Below, piece after piece: positions 1-8,232 of a stretch of 64,000 bases of DNA (its first letter is position 1; every line of letters starts with the position of its first letter). The position numbers and the translations under genes are program-made. The stretch covers positions 186,001-250,000 of the forward strand of contig NZ_JOCA01000002.1 of NCBI RefSeq assembly GCF_000718785.1, written 5' to 3'. The notes under the pieces are model-generated. The model saw only the letters and a list, made by a program, of their open reading frames with translations, was not told where the DNA came from and did not search any database. This stretch comes from Streptomyces sp. NRRL WC-3626. GTDB lineage: Bacteria > Actinomycetota > Actinomycetes > Streptomycetales > Streptomycetaceae.

Positions 1-353
1 CCGGCCACCGTCCGCGTACGGGCGACGAGTTCGTCATACGCGGCGCCCACCTCCGGGGCCTCGAAGCGGACCCATGCCTCGTGCCAGGTCAGTCTGGCCT
101 GGATCTCCCGCAGCTGCTCCGACAGGCGGACCCGCTCCTTGGCGGCGGCGTCCGCGCGGGCCCTCGAAGGGCGAGTGCTGGGCGAGTGCAGGACCGTCGA
201 CAGCGCCGCCCGCACCCAGCGGGCGACGGTGGCCTCGTCCCCCTCGGGCATCCACGGGTAGTAGGGGGCTCGCCCGACTTCGCGCAGCGCCTCCGTTCGT
301 GCTTCGAACTCCGGGCCGGGATGCGGGCCAGCCGCGAACGGCTTCATGACCAT
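1..353 (-). CDS. hypothetical protein, 3' end beyond left edge
   Basis: An open minus-strand frame runs off the left edge. Its start is ATG at 353, or ATG at 347 in the same frame (M-V-M-K-P-F). About 117 residues are visible. They are rich in Ala, Arg and Glu, and the stretch around residues 70-95 (KERVRLSEQLREIQARL) looks helical or coiled-coil. Third codon positions are strongly GC, as expected for a real Streptomyces gene, while the competing frames here give low-complexity Arg/Pro/Gly proteins. I do not recognise the family, and no catalytic motif is visible. It diverges from the gene starting at 450. Confidence 0.5.
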   Translation of the reverse strand, partial: MVMKPFAAGPHPGPEFEARTEALREVGRAPYYPWMPEGDEATVARWVRAALSTVLHSPSTRPSRARADAAAKERVRLSEQLREIQARLTWHEAWVRFEAPEVGAAYDELVARTRTVA

Positions 354-449
354 GCACCGTAGCGTCTCGACCCTGAACGCGCGTCGGCAGTAGGCGAGTT
401 GGGTACGGTCCGACGGGCGGTCTGGGTCGTTCGGCGGCGGAGGCGAATC

Positions 450-1904
450 ATGAAGAGTGCGCACGTGGGGCTCGCGGCGTTCGAGAACAGAGTGAGCGAG
501 GCTGCCCGGACCCTGCTGCACAACCAAGGGTATGACGGCGGGTGGGGCCTCACCCTGACCTCGGTCTCGTCCATCGTCAACACCAGCGAGGTCCTGCCGA
601 TTCTGCGGGCCGCCGGCATCGCCGGACAGCCGGTTCGACAGGGGCTCGACTTCCTCACCGGCGCCATCCCGGAGCACTCGCGGCCCCGGCCCAAAGGCGG
701 CCGTGGTGAGCACACCCGGTTCATCGCCTTCGGCCTGGCCGGACTGCTGTCCCACCCCCGCTTCTTCCACCACAACGGCGTCGCGGAGACCGCGGCCTGG
801 TGCGTCGGCTGGCTGGAGGACCACCAGGTCGACCACGGCTGGCCCGAAGTCCTCGGACTCGACGACACCTCGCTGCACCAGACCGCCTTGGTGGTGCACC
901 GGCTCGCTGAGCTCCGAGATACCCTCCATGATTTCGGCCCCGGGCTCCTCTTACCTGGCGGGGTGGAGACCAGCAGCCTGTTGGAGCGCGTCGAGCCGCT
1001 GATCGGCCACGGAGTGCATGGTCTGCTCTACCACCGGCGCCCCAGCGGGGCATGGGGGTGGCGTACCTATATCGACACCGAGCCGAGCCCGAGCAAGACC
1101 GCGCTGTGCCTGCTCGCGCTGTCGGCCGTCTGCTCGGGCACCGGGCCCGGCGGCGAGCCTGCCTTTCGGGACGGCCCGCGGGAGGCGGGTGGGGTGCACG
1201 GCCCGGTGCAGCGGAAGCGGCTGTCCGAAGTGGTCGTCGAGGCCGGACAGTGGCTGCTGCACAACCACCACCGGTGGGAGGAGTTCGTCGAGGACGACAA
1301 GGATGTGCAGGGCACGGCCTGGGAGCACATGGCGTACGCGCTGTGCACCCAGGCTGCCATCCGGGCCGGTGCGAGCCCGCGTGATCCCCGCCTCGCCAAG
1401 GCGTGGAAGTTGATGAACGGCCTGTGGGACCCGGAGGCCGGACTGTGGAACGAGCCGGGTGCCTCGGGTAAGCGCGCCACCATCCGGGCCGCGTACTACA
1501 CGGTGTCGGCCTACATGGAAGCGATGCAGCGTCTGGCCCGGTTGAACCTTGCCGACCCCGCCTCCGAGGACGCGAGCGAGGCGTCGGCCGAGATGGTCAT
1601 CGTCCATGTCGCCCTCGGTCCTGGCCGGACCGTCCTCCTCGGGGCGCGCGACAGCGAAGGAAGGGTGGCGTGTGAGCTGTCGGAGCGCCTTTTCGACGTG
1701 GTGAAGATCGTGTACGACGCTCCTGAGGCCGGAATGTCGACCGAGCGGATCGCGGCGAAGCTCTACGTCGCCCCGTCCTCGGTGCCCAAGTACGTTCAGC
1801 GCCTCAACCGGGCCGTCTCTGCGGTCTTCGGCGGCGCCCCGGCCCGGCTACTGCTGGCCAGTACGGTGGACGGGGCCAGCGGGTATCGCCTCGCGGGGCG
1901 GTAG
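450..1904 (+). CDS. prenyltransferase/squalene-cyclase-like repeat protein with C-terminal winged helix
   Basis: About 484 residues. ATG 450 is preferred because GGCGGAGG lies just upstream; an earlier in-frame start at 399 gives an Arg-rich extension. The body (about residues 10-400) has repeated helical units with GGWG, GWP, GAWGWR and GLWNEPG signatures. These resemble the alpha/alpha-barrel of terpene cyclase and prenyltransferase repeats. The DxDD protonation motif of class II cyclases is not obvious; the nearest string is LGLDDTS. The last 70 residues (SERLFDVVKIVYDAP..STERIAAKLYVAPSSV) resemble a LuxR- or OmpR-like helix-turn-helix. The fusion suggests a sensor or regulator rather than a classical cyclase. 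It stands alone, with a convergent Nudix gene 8 bases downstream. Confidence 0.65.
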   Translation: MKSAHVGLAAFENRVSEAARTLLHNQGYDGGWGLTLTSVSSIVNTSEVLPILRAAGIAGQPVRQGLDFLTGAIPEHSRPRPKGGRGEHTRFIAFGLAGLLSHPRFFHHNGVAETAAWCVGWLEDHQVDHGWPEVLGLDDTSLHQTALVVHRLAELRDTLHDFGPGLLLPGGVETSSLLERVEPLIGHGVHGLLYHRRPSGAWGWRTYIDTEPSPSKTALCLLALSAVCSGTGPGGEPAFRDGPREAGGVHGPVQRKRLSEVVVEAGQWLLHNHHRWEEFVEDDKDVQGTAWEHMAYALCTQAAIRAGASPRDPRLAKAWKLMNGLWDPEAGLWNEPGASGKRATIRAAYYTVSAYMEAMQRLARLNLADPASEDASEASAEMVIVHVALGPGRTVLLGARDSEGRVACELSERLFDVVKIVYDAPEAGMSTERIAAKLYVAPSSVPKYVQRLNRAVSAVFGGAPARLLLASTVDGASGYRLAGR

Positions 1905-1912
1905 GCCGCCGC

Positions 1913-2434
1913 CTACGACGTGGCGCGCTCCCCGGCCACCGGGTAGTTCAGCAGGGCGAACCGCGCCAGGGAACGGACCTGGTCGAAGGTCTTGAGGGTG
2001 TCGAGGTCCTCCAGGCCGAACCAGGCGGCCCCGTGCACCTCTTCGAGCTGCGCCTCCACGGCCTGTTCCCGGGTGCCCGGCTGCCGCTGGACGTAGAAGA
2101 ACTGGACCAGCGCCGGCGTCGGGAAGCCTTCGCGCTCGATGTCCACGTAGAACGGCACGGGTTCAGGTGTGGCGTTGTGGTCGGCCGGGTGGATGGCCGG
2201 CTGGCTGGAGATCGCCTCCACCAGCAGCCCCGTCTCCTCCTTGAACTCGCGCACCGCCGTGCCCGCGAAGGACTCCCCGGGCTCGATATGACCGCCCGGC
2301 GGAACCCATTTGTCGAAGCGGTTGTGGTGCACGAGCAGCACTTTGCCACGCTCGACGAGGTAGCCCGAGCAGCAGTACACCAGACCGATGTCGCGGGCGG
2401 TCTGGCCGTCGTGGATCAGAATCGAGCGAGGCAC
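1913..2434 (-). CDS. Nudix hydrolase
   Basis: About 173 residues from GTG 2434; an ATG far upstream at 2533 would run through the palindrome at 2512 and is less likely. The Nudix box is complete: GGHIEPGESF followed by REFKEETGL (G-x5-E-x7-REUxEExGU), which binds the metal for hydrolysis of nucleoside-diphosphate-linked substrates. The C-terminal part carries VHGAAWFGLEDL and ends in ALLNYP. The substrate cannot be read from the sequence. It is divergent from the radical SAM operon and shares the 2512-2552 palindromic intergenic region with it, so common regulation is possible. Confidence 0.85.
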   Translation of the reverse strand: MPRSILIHDGQTARDIGLVYCCSGYLVERGKVLLVHHNRFDKWVPPGGHIEPGESFAGTAVREFKEETGLLVEAISSQPAIHPADHNATPEPVPFYVDIEREGFPTPALVQFFYVQRQPGTREQAVEAQLEEVHGAAWFGLEDLDTLKTFDQVRSLARFALLNYPVAGERATS

Positions 2435-2511
2435 CCCGCCACGATAGCCCACCAGGCAACCACTCGAACTCCCGTGCAGGTGAAGCGACTTCAGCGCAGT
2501 GTCAGCGCCGC

Positions 2512-2552
2512 GCCGATGACATGTCATCGGCAATGACAGCGCGATGTCATCG
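2512..2552. promoter_or_regulatory. palindromic operator between Nudix gene and RiPP operon
   Basis: A perfect 20-bp palindrome, GCCGATGACATGTCATCGGC, occupies 2512-2531. A second copy of its right half (GATGTCATCG) follows at 2542-2551 as GCGATGTCATCGC. Two adjacent TGACA/TGTCA dyads in a divergent intergenic region are typical of a dimeric repressor site. No cognate regulator is adjacent. Confidence 0.6.
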
Positions 2553-2649
2553 CGTACACGTCACTGCGGGACGGATTGTGGTCGTATCCCCGGCCCGCGG
2601 CTCCCGCTCGCGGTCGGCGATGCCCCTGTCCGTCGAGGAGAGGACCCCG

Positions 2650-3801
2650 ATGCGCTCTCGCCCGTCCCCGTGGCGTGCCCGGTACCAGCAGCGGTTTGCG
2701 GCCCCGCAGACCGTGGTGGTGCAGCCCACGACCTGGTGCAATCTGGACTGCCGGTACTGCTACCTGCCGTTTCGCAAGCTCAAGCACCAGATGCCCCTGG
2801 AGGTGGCCGAGGCCCTGGCGCAGGCGGTGGCCCAGTTCGACGACAGCGGCCATCCGATCGGCATCGTCTGGCACGGCGGGGAGCCGCTCGCCGTGGGCCA
2901 GCAGAAGTTCGCAGCCCTGCTCGCGCCGTTCGAGGCCCTGCGGCAGGCGGGCCGAGTCCACCACTATGTGCAGACCAACGCAACACTGATCACCGAGACG
3001 TGGTGCGACCTGCTGGCCGCGTACGACGTCCGCGTCGGGGTGAGCATCGACGGCCCGGCCGCCTTGAACGCCGAGCGCGTCGACCTGCGAGGCAAGCCCG
3101 CCTTCGACCGGATCCTGCGCGGAATCGCGCAGCTGCGCGAGCACAGCATCCCGTTCTCCGTCATCTCGGTGGTCGGCACCCTGGGCATCACGATGCCGGA
3201 GGAGCTGCTGGAGTTCCTGACCTCTCTGGGCGGCCATTCGGTGGGATTCAACATCGAGGAGATCGAAGGGGTCAACGCCGACCGCCAGCCGCCAACCGCT
3301 GGCCAGGCCGAGGAGTTCTGGCGCCGCATCCTCACCTGGACCCGCCGGCATCCTGGCGCCCCGGCGCTCCGGGAAGTCGAACGCCTCGCCGAGTACCTCC
3401 AGCTGATCCGTTCCGGCCGGAGAGCTGAGTGGGACGGGCGCCGCCTCGACCCGATCCCCACCATTTCCTGGAAGGGCGACGTGGTCCTACTCTCCCCGGA
3501 ACTCGCGGACACGGCGGCGCCCGAGTACGGCGACTTCGTGGCCGGCAACATCCTCGACCGCCCCCTGCCCGAGATCCTCCGTGATGCCCACCGGCTGCGC
3601 TACGTACGCGACTTTCTCACCGGCCTGGACCGCTGCCAGGCCGAATGCGAGTTCTTCGACTTCTGCCGCGGCGCCCAGGCCGCCAACCGCTACTTCGAGA
3701 ACGGTGACCTCACGACCACCGAGACCAACTACTGCCGGGTCTCCCGGCAGGCCCTGGTCACGGCCCTGTCCACGCTCGCAACCAAGGAGGCTGTTGCATG
3801 A
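2650..3801 (+). CDS. amcB: radical SAM cyclophane-forming peptide maturase
   Basis: 383 residues from ATG 2650, which follows GAGGAGAGG; an upstream in-frame ATG at 2521 overlaps the operator. CNLDCRYC (Cys30, Cys34, Cys37) is the CxxxCxxC motif that holds the 4Fe-4S cluster and SAM. WHGGEPL and the barrel strands follow. Near the C-terminus, CQAECEFFDFCRG and a later NYC form a SPASM-like auxiliary cluster region. Enzymes of this type (the three-residue cyclophane formers) join an aromatic side chain to the beta-carbon of a residue two positions on in precursor peptides. The stop overlaps the ATG of the precursor gene (ATGA). The amcB symbol rests on this precursor-enzyme pairing and my recall of AmcA/AmcB, not on a search. 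Confidence 0.82.
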   Translation: MRSRPSPWRARYQQRFAAPQTVVVQPTTWCNLDCRYCYLPFRKLKHQMPLEVAEALAQAVAQFDDSGHPIGIVWHGGEPLAVGQQKFAALLAPFEALRQAGRVHHYVQTNATLITETWCDLLAAYDVRVGVSIDGPAALNAERVDLRGKPAFDRILRGIAQLREHSIPFSVISVVGTLGITMPEELLEFLTSLGGHSVGFNIEEIEGVNADRQPPTAGQAEEFWRRILTWTRRHPGAPALREVERLAEYLQLIRSGRRAEWDGRRLDPIPTISWKGDVVLLSPELADTAAPEYGDFVAGNILDRPLPEILRDAHRLRYVRDFLTGLDRCQAECEFFDFCRGAQAANRYFENGDLTTTETNYCRVSRQALVTALSTLATKEAVA

Positions 3802-3989
3802 AGATCCTGGACCGACTCACCACATCCGACACCCCCGTCGTGATGGAGTTGATAGCCACGCACGACGTCCCGCCCCCGGTGATCGTTGAAGCAGCGTGGG
3901 ACAACCGGCCCACGTGGGACAACTGGGCGAAGAACCCGGCCCCCTTCGACAACCGCCCGACCTGGGACAACTGGAACAAGAAGAAGTAG
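3798..3989 (+). CDS. amcA: multiple-cyclophane RiPP precursor peptide
   Basis: 63 residues, with AAGGAGG at 3784-3790 and ATG overlapping the maturase stop. The leader runs to about residue 31 (MKILDRLTTSDTPVVMELIA, then THDVPPPVIV). The core has four aromatic-Asp-Asn motifs: WDN at 34-36, WDN at 40-42, FDN at 50-52 and WDN at 56-58. They are arranged as two copies of a ten-residue unit, (W/F)DNRPTWDNW, with a 16-residue period, and the peptide ends in NKKK. WDN/FDN is the established substrate signature of three-residue cyclophane radical SAM enzymes, so up to four Trp/Phe-to-Asn crosslinks are predicted. No protease or exporter gene is adjacent. Confidence 0.85.
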   Translation: MKILDRLTTSDTPVVMELIATHDVPPPVIVEAAWDNRPTWDNWAKNPAPFDNRPTWDNWNKKK

Positions 3990-3997
3990 GCCGCGCC

Positions 3998-4028
3998 GCT
4001 GCTGGCACGCCTGGGGCGTGCCAGCAGC
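3998..4028 (+). terminator. intra-operon hairpin after RiPP precursor
   Basis: Perfect 13-bp stem (GCTGCTGGCACGC at 3998-4010, GCGTGCCAGCAGC at 4016-4028) with a 5-base loop, starting 9 bases after the precursor stop. No T-run follows. It probably acts as a partial terminator or 3'-end stabiliser that lets the precursor be made in excess of the downstream genes. Confidence 0.6.
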
Positions 4029-4063
4029 ACCGGCGACCGAGCCACCGCGCTGAAAGGCTGTTG

Positions 4064-4750
4064 ATGGACACCCGCACGATCCGCCGTACGAGCGTCACGC
4101 TCCCTGCCCTGAACGAGCCGGGCCTCTACCTCTCCAACGTCACCTCGCTGGAGGGCGGCCGTGGTCGGGTGGCGGAGTTCCACTACGCCGACGCCGACCT
4201 GCGGGACCTCGACCTGGCCGACACCCACCTGATGGACGGACGGATCACCGGCCTCAAGGCCCAGCGCACCCGCCTGGAGAAGCTCCGCGTCGACTCCGTG
4301 GAGTTCACCGGATGCGACCTGTCGTCCCTGCAGTGGACCGACAGCAAGATCTCCCGAACCGTCTTCCGCGACTCCAAGCTCATGGGCGCCGCACTCGAAG
4401 ACGTGACGCTCGACAACGTCCTGTTCGAGAACTGCAAGTTCGACTACAGCACCCTCACCCGCGTCCGGGCCGCCGGCCCGGTGATCTTCGCCAAGTGCTC
4501 TCTACGCGAGACCACCTTCGCCGCCGCTGACCTCGGCGCCGCCCTGATCGATGACTGCGATCTACGGCTGACCGAGTTCGACGGCGGGAAGAACCACGGC
4601 CTGGACCTCCGGGGTAACGACCTCTCCCAGCTCCGCGGCCTGGCCTCGCTCAAGCAGATTGTCATCGACCACGCCCAGACACTCCAGCTCGCTGAGGCCC
4701 TCGCCGTCGAGCTGGACGTCACCTTCGGTGAAGACCTCGACGACAAGTAG
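4064..4750 (+). CDS. pentapeptide-repeat-like protein
   Basis: 228 residues. ATG 4064 is preceded by GAAAGG; frames further upstream read through the hairpin. Residues about 35-190 show A(D/N)LxX-type repeats, such as ADADLRDLDLADTHL, CDLSSLQ, DSKLMGAALEDVTL and CSLRETTFAAADLGAAL. These predict a right-handed quadrilateral beta-helix. The C-terminus (LASLKQIVIDHAQTLQLAEAL) is like the end of other pentapeptide proteins. Such proteins often protect a producer by mimicking DNA, but immunity is only an inference from its position third in the RiPP operon. Confidence 0.75.
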   Translation: MDTRTIRRTSVTLPALNEPGLYLSNVTSLEGGRGRVAEFHYADADLRDLDLADTHLMDGRITGLKAQRTRLEKLRVDSVEFTGCDLSSLQWTDSKISRTVFRDSKLMGAALEDVTLDNVLFENCKFDYSTLTRVRAAGPVIFAKCSLRETTFAAADLGAALIDDCDLRLTEFDGGKNHGLDLRGNDLSQLRGLASLKQIVIDHAQTLQLAEALAVELDVTFGEDLDDK

Positions 4751-4779
4751 CCCCGCACCTGCCCTGGGGAGGCACGGCC

Positions 4780-5505
4780 ATGGGCCCACAGCTCGTATTC
4801 CACTCCTTCGACGACCTACGCGGCCGGTGCGACACCGCACCGGTCCGGCAGACCACCAGCGAGTCCGATTACGACGACGGCGCTATCGTCCCCGACGAGA
4901 ACTGGAAATCGATCACCGCGGCCGACGCCGAGCAGCATCGTGCCGATGACTCGGTGCCGGACAGCATCCGGATCGAACTCGTACACCGACCGCTGCCGGA
5001 CCTCGATTCCGACGACTTGGCCGGCCGCCTCGAAACCGCCGCCCGCCTCGACCCCCTCAACGGCCATTGGCCCACCACCCTCCTGGGCTGCGCCGCCAGC
5101 CCCGGCCACTGGACCACCACCACAGAGGACTCCACCACCGGTCGCCGGATCGGACTGCACGTCGACAACTTCGACCGACTGCCGTACGCCCGACGCCACC
5201 AGGGTCGCCGACGGCTCTGCCTCAATCTCGGCCCTGGCCCGCGCTACCTGCTCATCGGCGACCACGACATTCAGCAGATCTGCCGCACGCTCCACGCCGA
5301 CCCGGACCGGCACCACCCCCACACCGAGGACATCCGCCGGTACGTCACCGCAGGACACCCGCTGCGCTGCCTGCGCATCCGCCTCGATCCGGGCGACGGC
5401 TACATCGCTGCGACCGAGTTCCTTGCTCACGACGGCTCGACCGCCGGTATCGACCAGCCCTCCGTCGCCGCCTTCTGGCTCGGCCAGCGACCGAACGCGT
5501 CATGA
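4780..5505 (+). CDS. uncharacterised protein of RiPP operon, possible 2OG/cupin-like fold
   Basis: 241 residues with GGGGAGG 8 bases before ATG 4780. The middle contains GLHVDNFDRLPYARR, an HxD pair of the kind used as iron ligands in 2-oxoglutarate oxygenases. It is followed by LCLNLGPGPRYLLI, and later by RIRLDPGDGYIAATEFLAHDGST, where a second His could complete a facial triad. This matches a double-stranded beta-helix layout, but the assignment is weak. Its place in the operon makes it a candidate tailoring enzyme for the cyclophane peptide. Its stop overlaps the next start (ATGA). Confidence 0.55.
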   Translation: MGPQLVFHSFDDLRGRCDTAPVRQTTSESDYDDGAIVPDENWKSITAADAEQHRADDSVPDSIRIELVHRPLPDLDSDDLAGRLETAARLDPLNGHWPTTLLGCAASPGHWTTTTEDSTTGRRIGLHVDNFDRLPYARRHQGRRRLCLNLGPGPRYLLIGDHDIQQICRTLHADPDRHHPHTEDIRRYVTAGHPLRCLRIRLDPGDGYIAATEFLAHDGSTAGIDQPSVAAFWLGQRPNAS

Positions 5506-6059
5506 CCGATCAGCCGCGAGACAGAGCTCAAGGACCGGGAGACCCTCGCATGGACGCGAGGGCGCCACACCCCGCGCTCGACCCTGCCATCGCCTGGCCC
5601 ACGCTCGGCATGTGGGTTCGATGGGAAGGCGAGCGTCTCGACCTCGTGTCGCTAGCGCCCGCACACGGCACCACAACGGATCAAGTCCTGCTGCCGTGCT
5701 CTCCGGAACTCCTGATACAGCTCGGGAAGATCTCGCTCGGCAACAGCCGTGCCGGCCTGTACGCCGTGCGCCTGGCGGAGGACGGCGCGGACCACCGTCT
5801 GGTGCTCTGCCAGCGGGGTTGGGAAGGTGCGGTCCGAATCAGCGGAGCCGTGTCCTCGATCGCTGAGCCGCTGTACGGGAAGACCCGAGCCGCCATGCTC
5901 GCGGCCGGCCGCGAGCAGAGAGCCGCGGGGAACCAAGACGACGCCGCACAGTGGAGCACGATGGCCCGCCAACTGCTGCTGGCCAAACGATCCTCCCGGC
6001 GCGGACGCAGCGTCCGAACGATCTCGGGTGGACTGCCCACTCTCGGCAAACACGGATGA
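5502..6059 (+). CDS. hypothetical protein of RiPP operon
   Basis: 185 residues. ATG 5502 overlaps the preceding stop by 4 bases (ATGA), so it is likely translationally coupled. The N-terminal 30 residues look disordered. A compact domain follows (TLGMWVRWEGERLDLVSL, later LPCSPELLIQLGKISLGNSRAG), then a helical, basic C-terminus ending SSRRGRSVRTISGGLPTLGKHG. I do not recognise the family and see no catalytic motif. A role in the RiPP pathway is inferred only from coupling. Confidence 0.6.
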   Translation: MTDQPRDRAQGPGDPRMDARAPHPALDPAIAWPTLGMWVRWEGERLDLVSLAPAHGTTTDQVLLPCSPELLIQLGKISLGNSRAGLYAVRLAEDGADHRLVLCQRGWEGAVRISGAVSSIAEPLYGKTRAAMLAAGREQRAAGNQDDAAQWSTMARQLLLAKRSSRRGRSVRTISGGLPTLGKHG

Positions 6060-6310
6060 ATGAGGGGGACGAACTATGCGAGCCCTCCCGGCAGCAGTTC
6101 CCGCCGATCCTGCACGAGGCCGGGCTGGGCTGGCACCAGCTGGTGTGTGCGCTGCGCGACCTGCACGGACCCGACCGGCACCTGGTGAAGGAGACGAACC
6201 TGTTCTTCGCGGCCGACACGGTGCCCGGGGTCCTGCCTCGGTCGCCAGCTATCGTCCTGACCCGGGCCCCGTCGGGATCGCGTCGTCGTTCGCGCGCGTT
6301 CCGCGAGTGA
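6056..6310 (+). CDS. short hypothetical protein, probably truncated
   Basis: 84 residues from ATG 6056, which overlaps the previous stop (ATGA). The first about 60 residues look protein-like (FPPILHEAGLGWHQLVCALR, then DLHGPDRHLVKETNLFFAAD). The last 20 are Arg/Ser-rich, as expected after a frame loss. Downstream another frame reads DVVTTTQPMTDLGWIP, so this may be the start of a longer gene broken near 6230. Family not recognised. Confidence 0.4.
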   Translation: MNEGDELCEPSRQQFPPILHEAGLGWHQLVCALRDLHGPDRHLVKETNLFFAADTVPGVLPRSPAIVLTRAPSGSRRRSRAFRE

Positions 6311-6817
6311 ACCGAAGCTGTCCCTGGCGCTCACTGCCTACTCCCGCACCCACCCTGTCGACGTCGTCACCACCACCCAGCCCATGACCGACCTGGGCTG
6401 GATACCGGCGACCTGTGACGCCGTGGCCCCGTACCCGCGAGAAGCCGACGCGCGCGGGCAGCCGCGAGGCCTCCCGTGGGGAGCCGGGAGGCGCGGCGGG
6501 CCCCGCCGCCACGGGGGGAAGCGGCAGGGCCCGAGGGGCCTCCACCTGGGGGTGAGGGGCCGTCCGCACACCATGCACCACAAACCGGCCACCGGGATAG
6601 ATCCCGACCGGAAATAGGCGCTGTCAGTGCCAGCGGCAATGATGGGCTGCCACCTCACCTGCGCGTCGCAAGCGTCAACGTCCGCTGCGCTCGGGTCCTT
6701 AACCTTTTGCGCGGGCGGTTCGGCGAGGCCCCCATCGGACGGGCGGCCATCGATGAGGTGACCGCTTATAGAGAGGGCATCTTGCTGCCCCGCGCGACCG
6801 GCCGGTGAAATGGGCGG
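6311..6817. other. degenerate stretch without a convincing gene
   Basis: No frame here has a ribosome binding site plus protein-like composition. A short plus-strand segment around 6320-6440 reads DVVTTTQPMTDLGWIPATCD without a start and may be a remnant of the gene beginning at 6056. The segment 6440-6560 is very G-rich with GGCGGG/CCCGCC complementarity. Confidence 0.4.
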
Positions 6818-7752
6818 GTGGCTCCCTTGGCGACGTCTCGTGACCCCTTCGCCCAACACCGACTCAACCGCACGGTCCATCTCGCGTGCCAGCACGCCGG
6901 ATTGCCGCAGACAAATAGACCGGAGTTGATACATGTCACGATGAACGCGCTCTTCAAGATCCCCGGCGATCCGGTCATCGTCCGTATCGCCCCGTCTGCC
7001 ACTCTCCTGGCGGACACCGAACGTCTCGTTCAGGTCGCGCGCTGGCTCGAAGCCGTCGACTTCCCCGCCGTCCGTCTGCTGCCCGAGATCCCTCAGCCGC
7101 TACTCATCAACGAAACCGACCACATCGTCACGTTCTGGCTCTACCTGCCGCAAGACGGCCGCCCGACGCCGCGTGCCTACGAACTCGCTGGCCCACTGCT
7201 CCACTTGCACGCCCTGCCCACGCTGGAGTTCGGCCTTCCCCAGTGGGAGCCCATCCGGGAGATGCGCGAACGTCTGGCCGATTCGTCGATCCTCCCTCCC
7301 GGGGACCAGGCGTGGCTCGGCGACAGCGTCCAAGAACTCGACGAGCAGCTCCGGGATCTCACCTACCTACTCCCGCACCGGGGTGGTGTCATCCACGGTG
7401 ACGCCTACATCGGAAACCTGCTCCGTGGCCCCATGGCGAACCTGTGTTGTGCGACCTGGACTCCTTGTGCCGCGGCCCCGCCGAGTGGGATCTCATCCCG
7501 GAGTTGGTGGCCTGCATCCGGTACCGACGCCCCATAGCCGACTACGACCTCCTGTGCCAGCTCTACGGTGCCGACATACGGACCTGGTCTGGCTGGCCCG
7601 TTCTCCGCCGGCTGAGGGAACTCAAGGTCCTCACTGCTGTCCTGCCGGTCCTCGACAGTAGCCCCGGTCTCGCAGAACAGGTCCGTCTCCGCCTGCACGG
7701 CCTTCGCGAAGGCGCCGAGGCCCCGTGGACTCCCTTCCGCATGACCCACTGA
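6818..7752 (+). pseudogene. aminoglycoside phosphotransferase-like kinase, frameshifted
   Basis: The start is GTG 6818. The first frame runs through an APH-type N-lobe and hinge (VTFWLYLPQDGRPTP) to the catalytic loop VIHGDAYIGNLLRG. The second frame, from about 7433, continues with PVLCDLDSLCRGPAEWDL, which supplies the metal-binding Asp, and stays open to 7752. Adding one C to the run at 7429-7432 restores GNLLRGPHGEPVLCDLDS and a protein of about 311 residues. The break therefore lies between the catalytic and metal motifs. The kinase fold is clear; the substrate is unknown. Either a recent lesion or a base-calling error. Confidence 0.75.
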
Positions 7753-8232
7753 GCAGCCAACACGCGATTCGGCAGCCATCACCGACAACGCAGCGGCAAG
7801 GGAGGGGAGTTGAGAAACAATGAAGCCCGATGACGAAAACCGAAGCAGCTAGGAACCCCGGAGGCCGCCCTGCTGCTGGCCGCCCGCTCCACCAGCACCC
7901 GCAGCGGCAAGCCCCTGCTGACGTTCAAGAAGATCGCCGCCGCGCTGTGCTGAAGGAGCTGCTGAGCCAGTCACTGCCCGCCGGCCTCGCAGCGGCGGTG
8001 ACAGGAGCCGTGACCGGCTCGTGGGCGGGCTCGGTGAACGGGGTGGAACTGGGCCGCGGAGCCCGCAGCACGAGGCGGGGCGGCAGCGCGGCGGCGTGCG
8101 AGAAACGCGGCTTCAGGGCGTCCGGCGGTGTGCGCGGGGCCTGGCGGACGGGCCGTGCCCGGTACGCCCGTCCGCGGCCGGTGAGATTGCGGTCGTGCGG
8201 GTGGGTGGCGGGGCGCGGCGGGGAGAGGGTTG
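7753..8232. other. intergenic, one degenerate coding remnant
   Basis: A start-less plus-strand frame from about 7856 to 7911 reads ALLLAARSTSTRSGKPLLTF and ends at TGA 7909-7911, which looks like the 3' tail of a lost gene. A strong GGGAGGGG sits at about 7800-7807, but the ATG after it opens only 10 codons. Nothing else is supportable before the minus-strand gene that ends at 8233. Confidence 0.35.

Noticed and set aside
6440-6600. G-rich stretch as a coding gene on either strand
   Set aside because: All frames are Gly/Arg/Pro low complexity with no binding site or motif.
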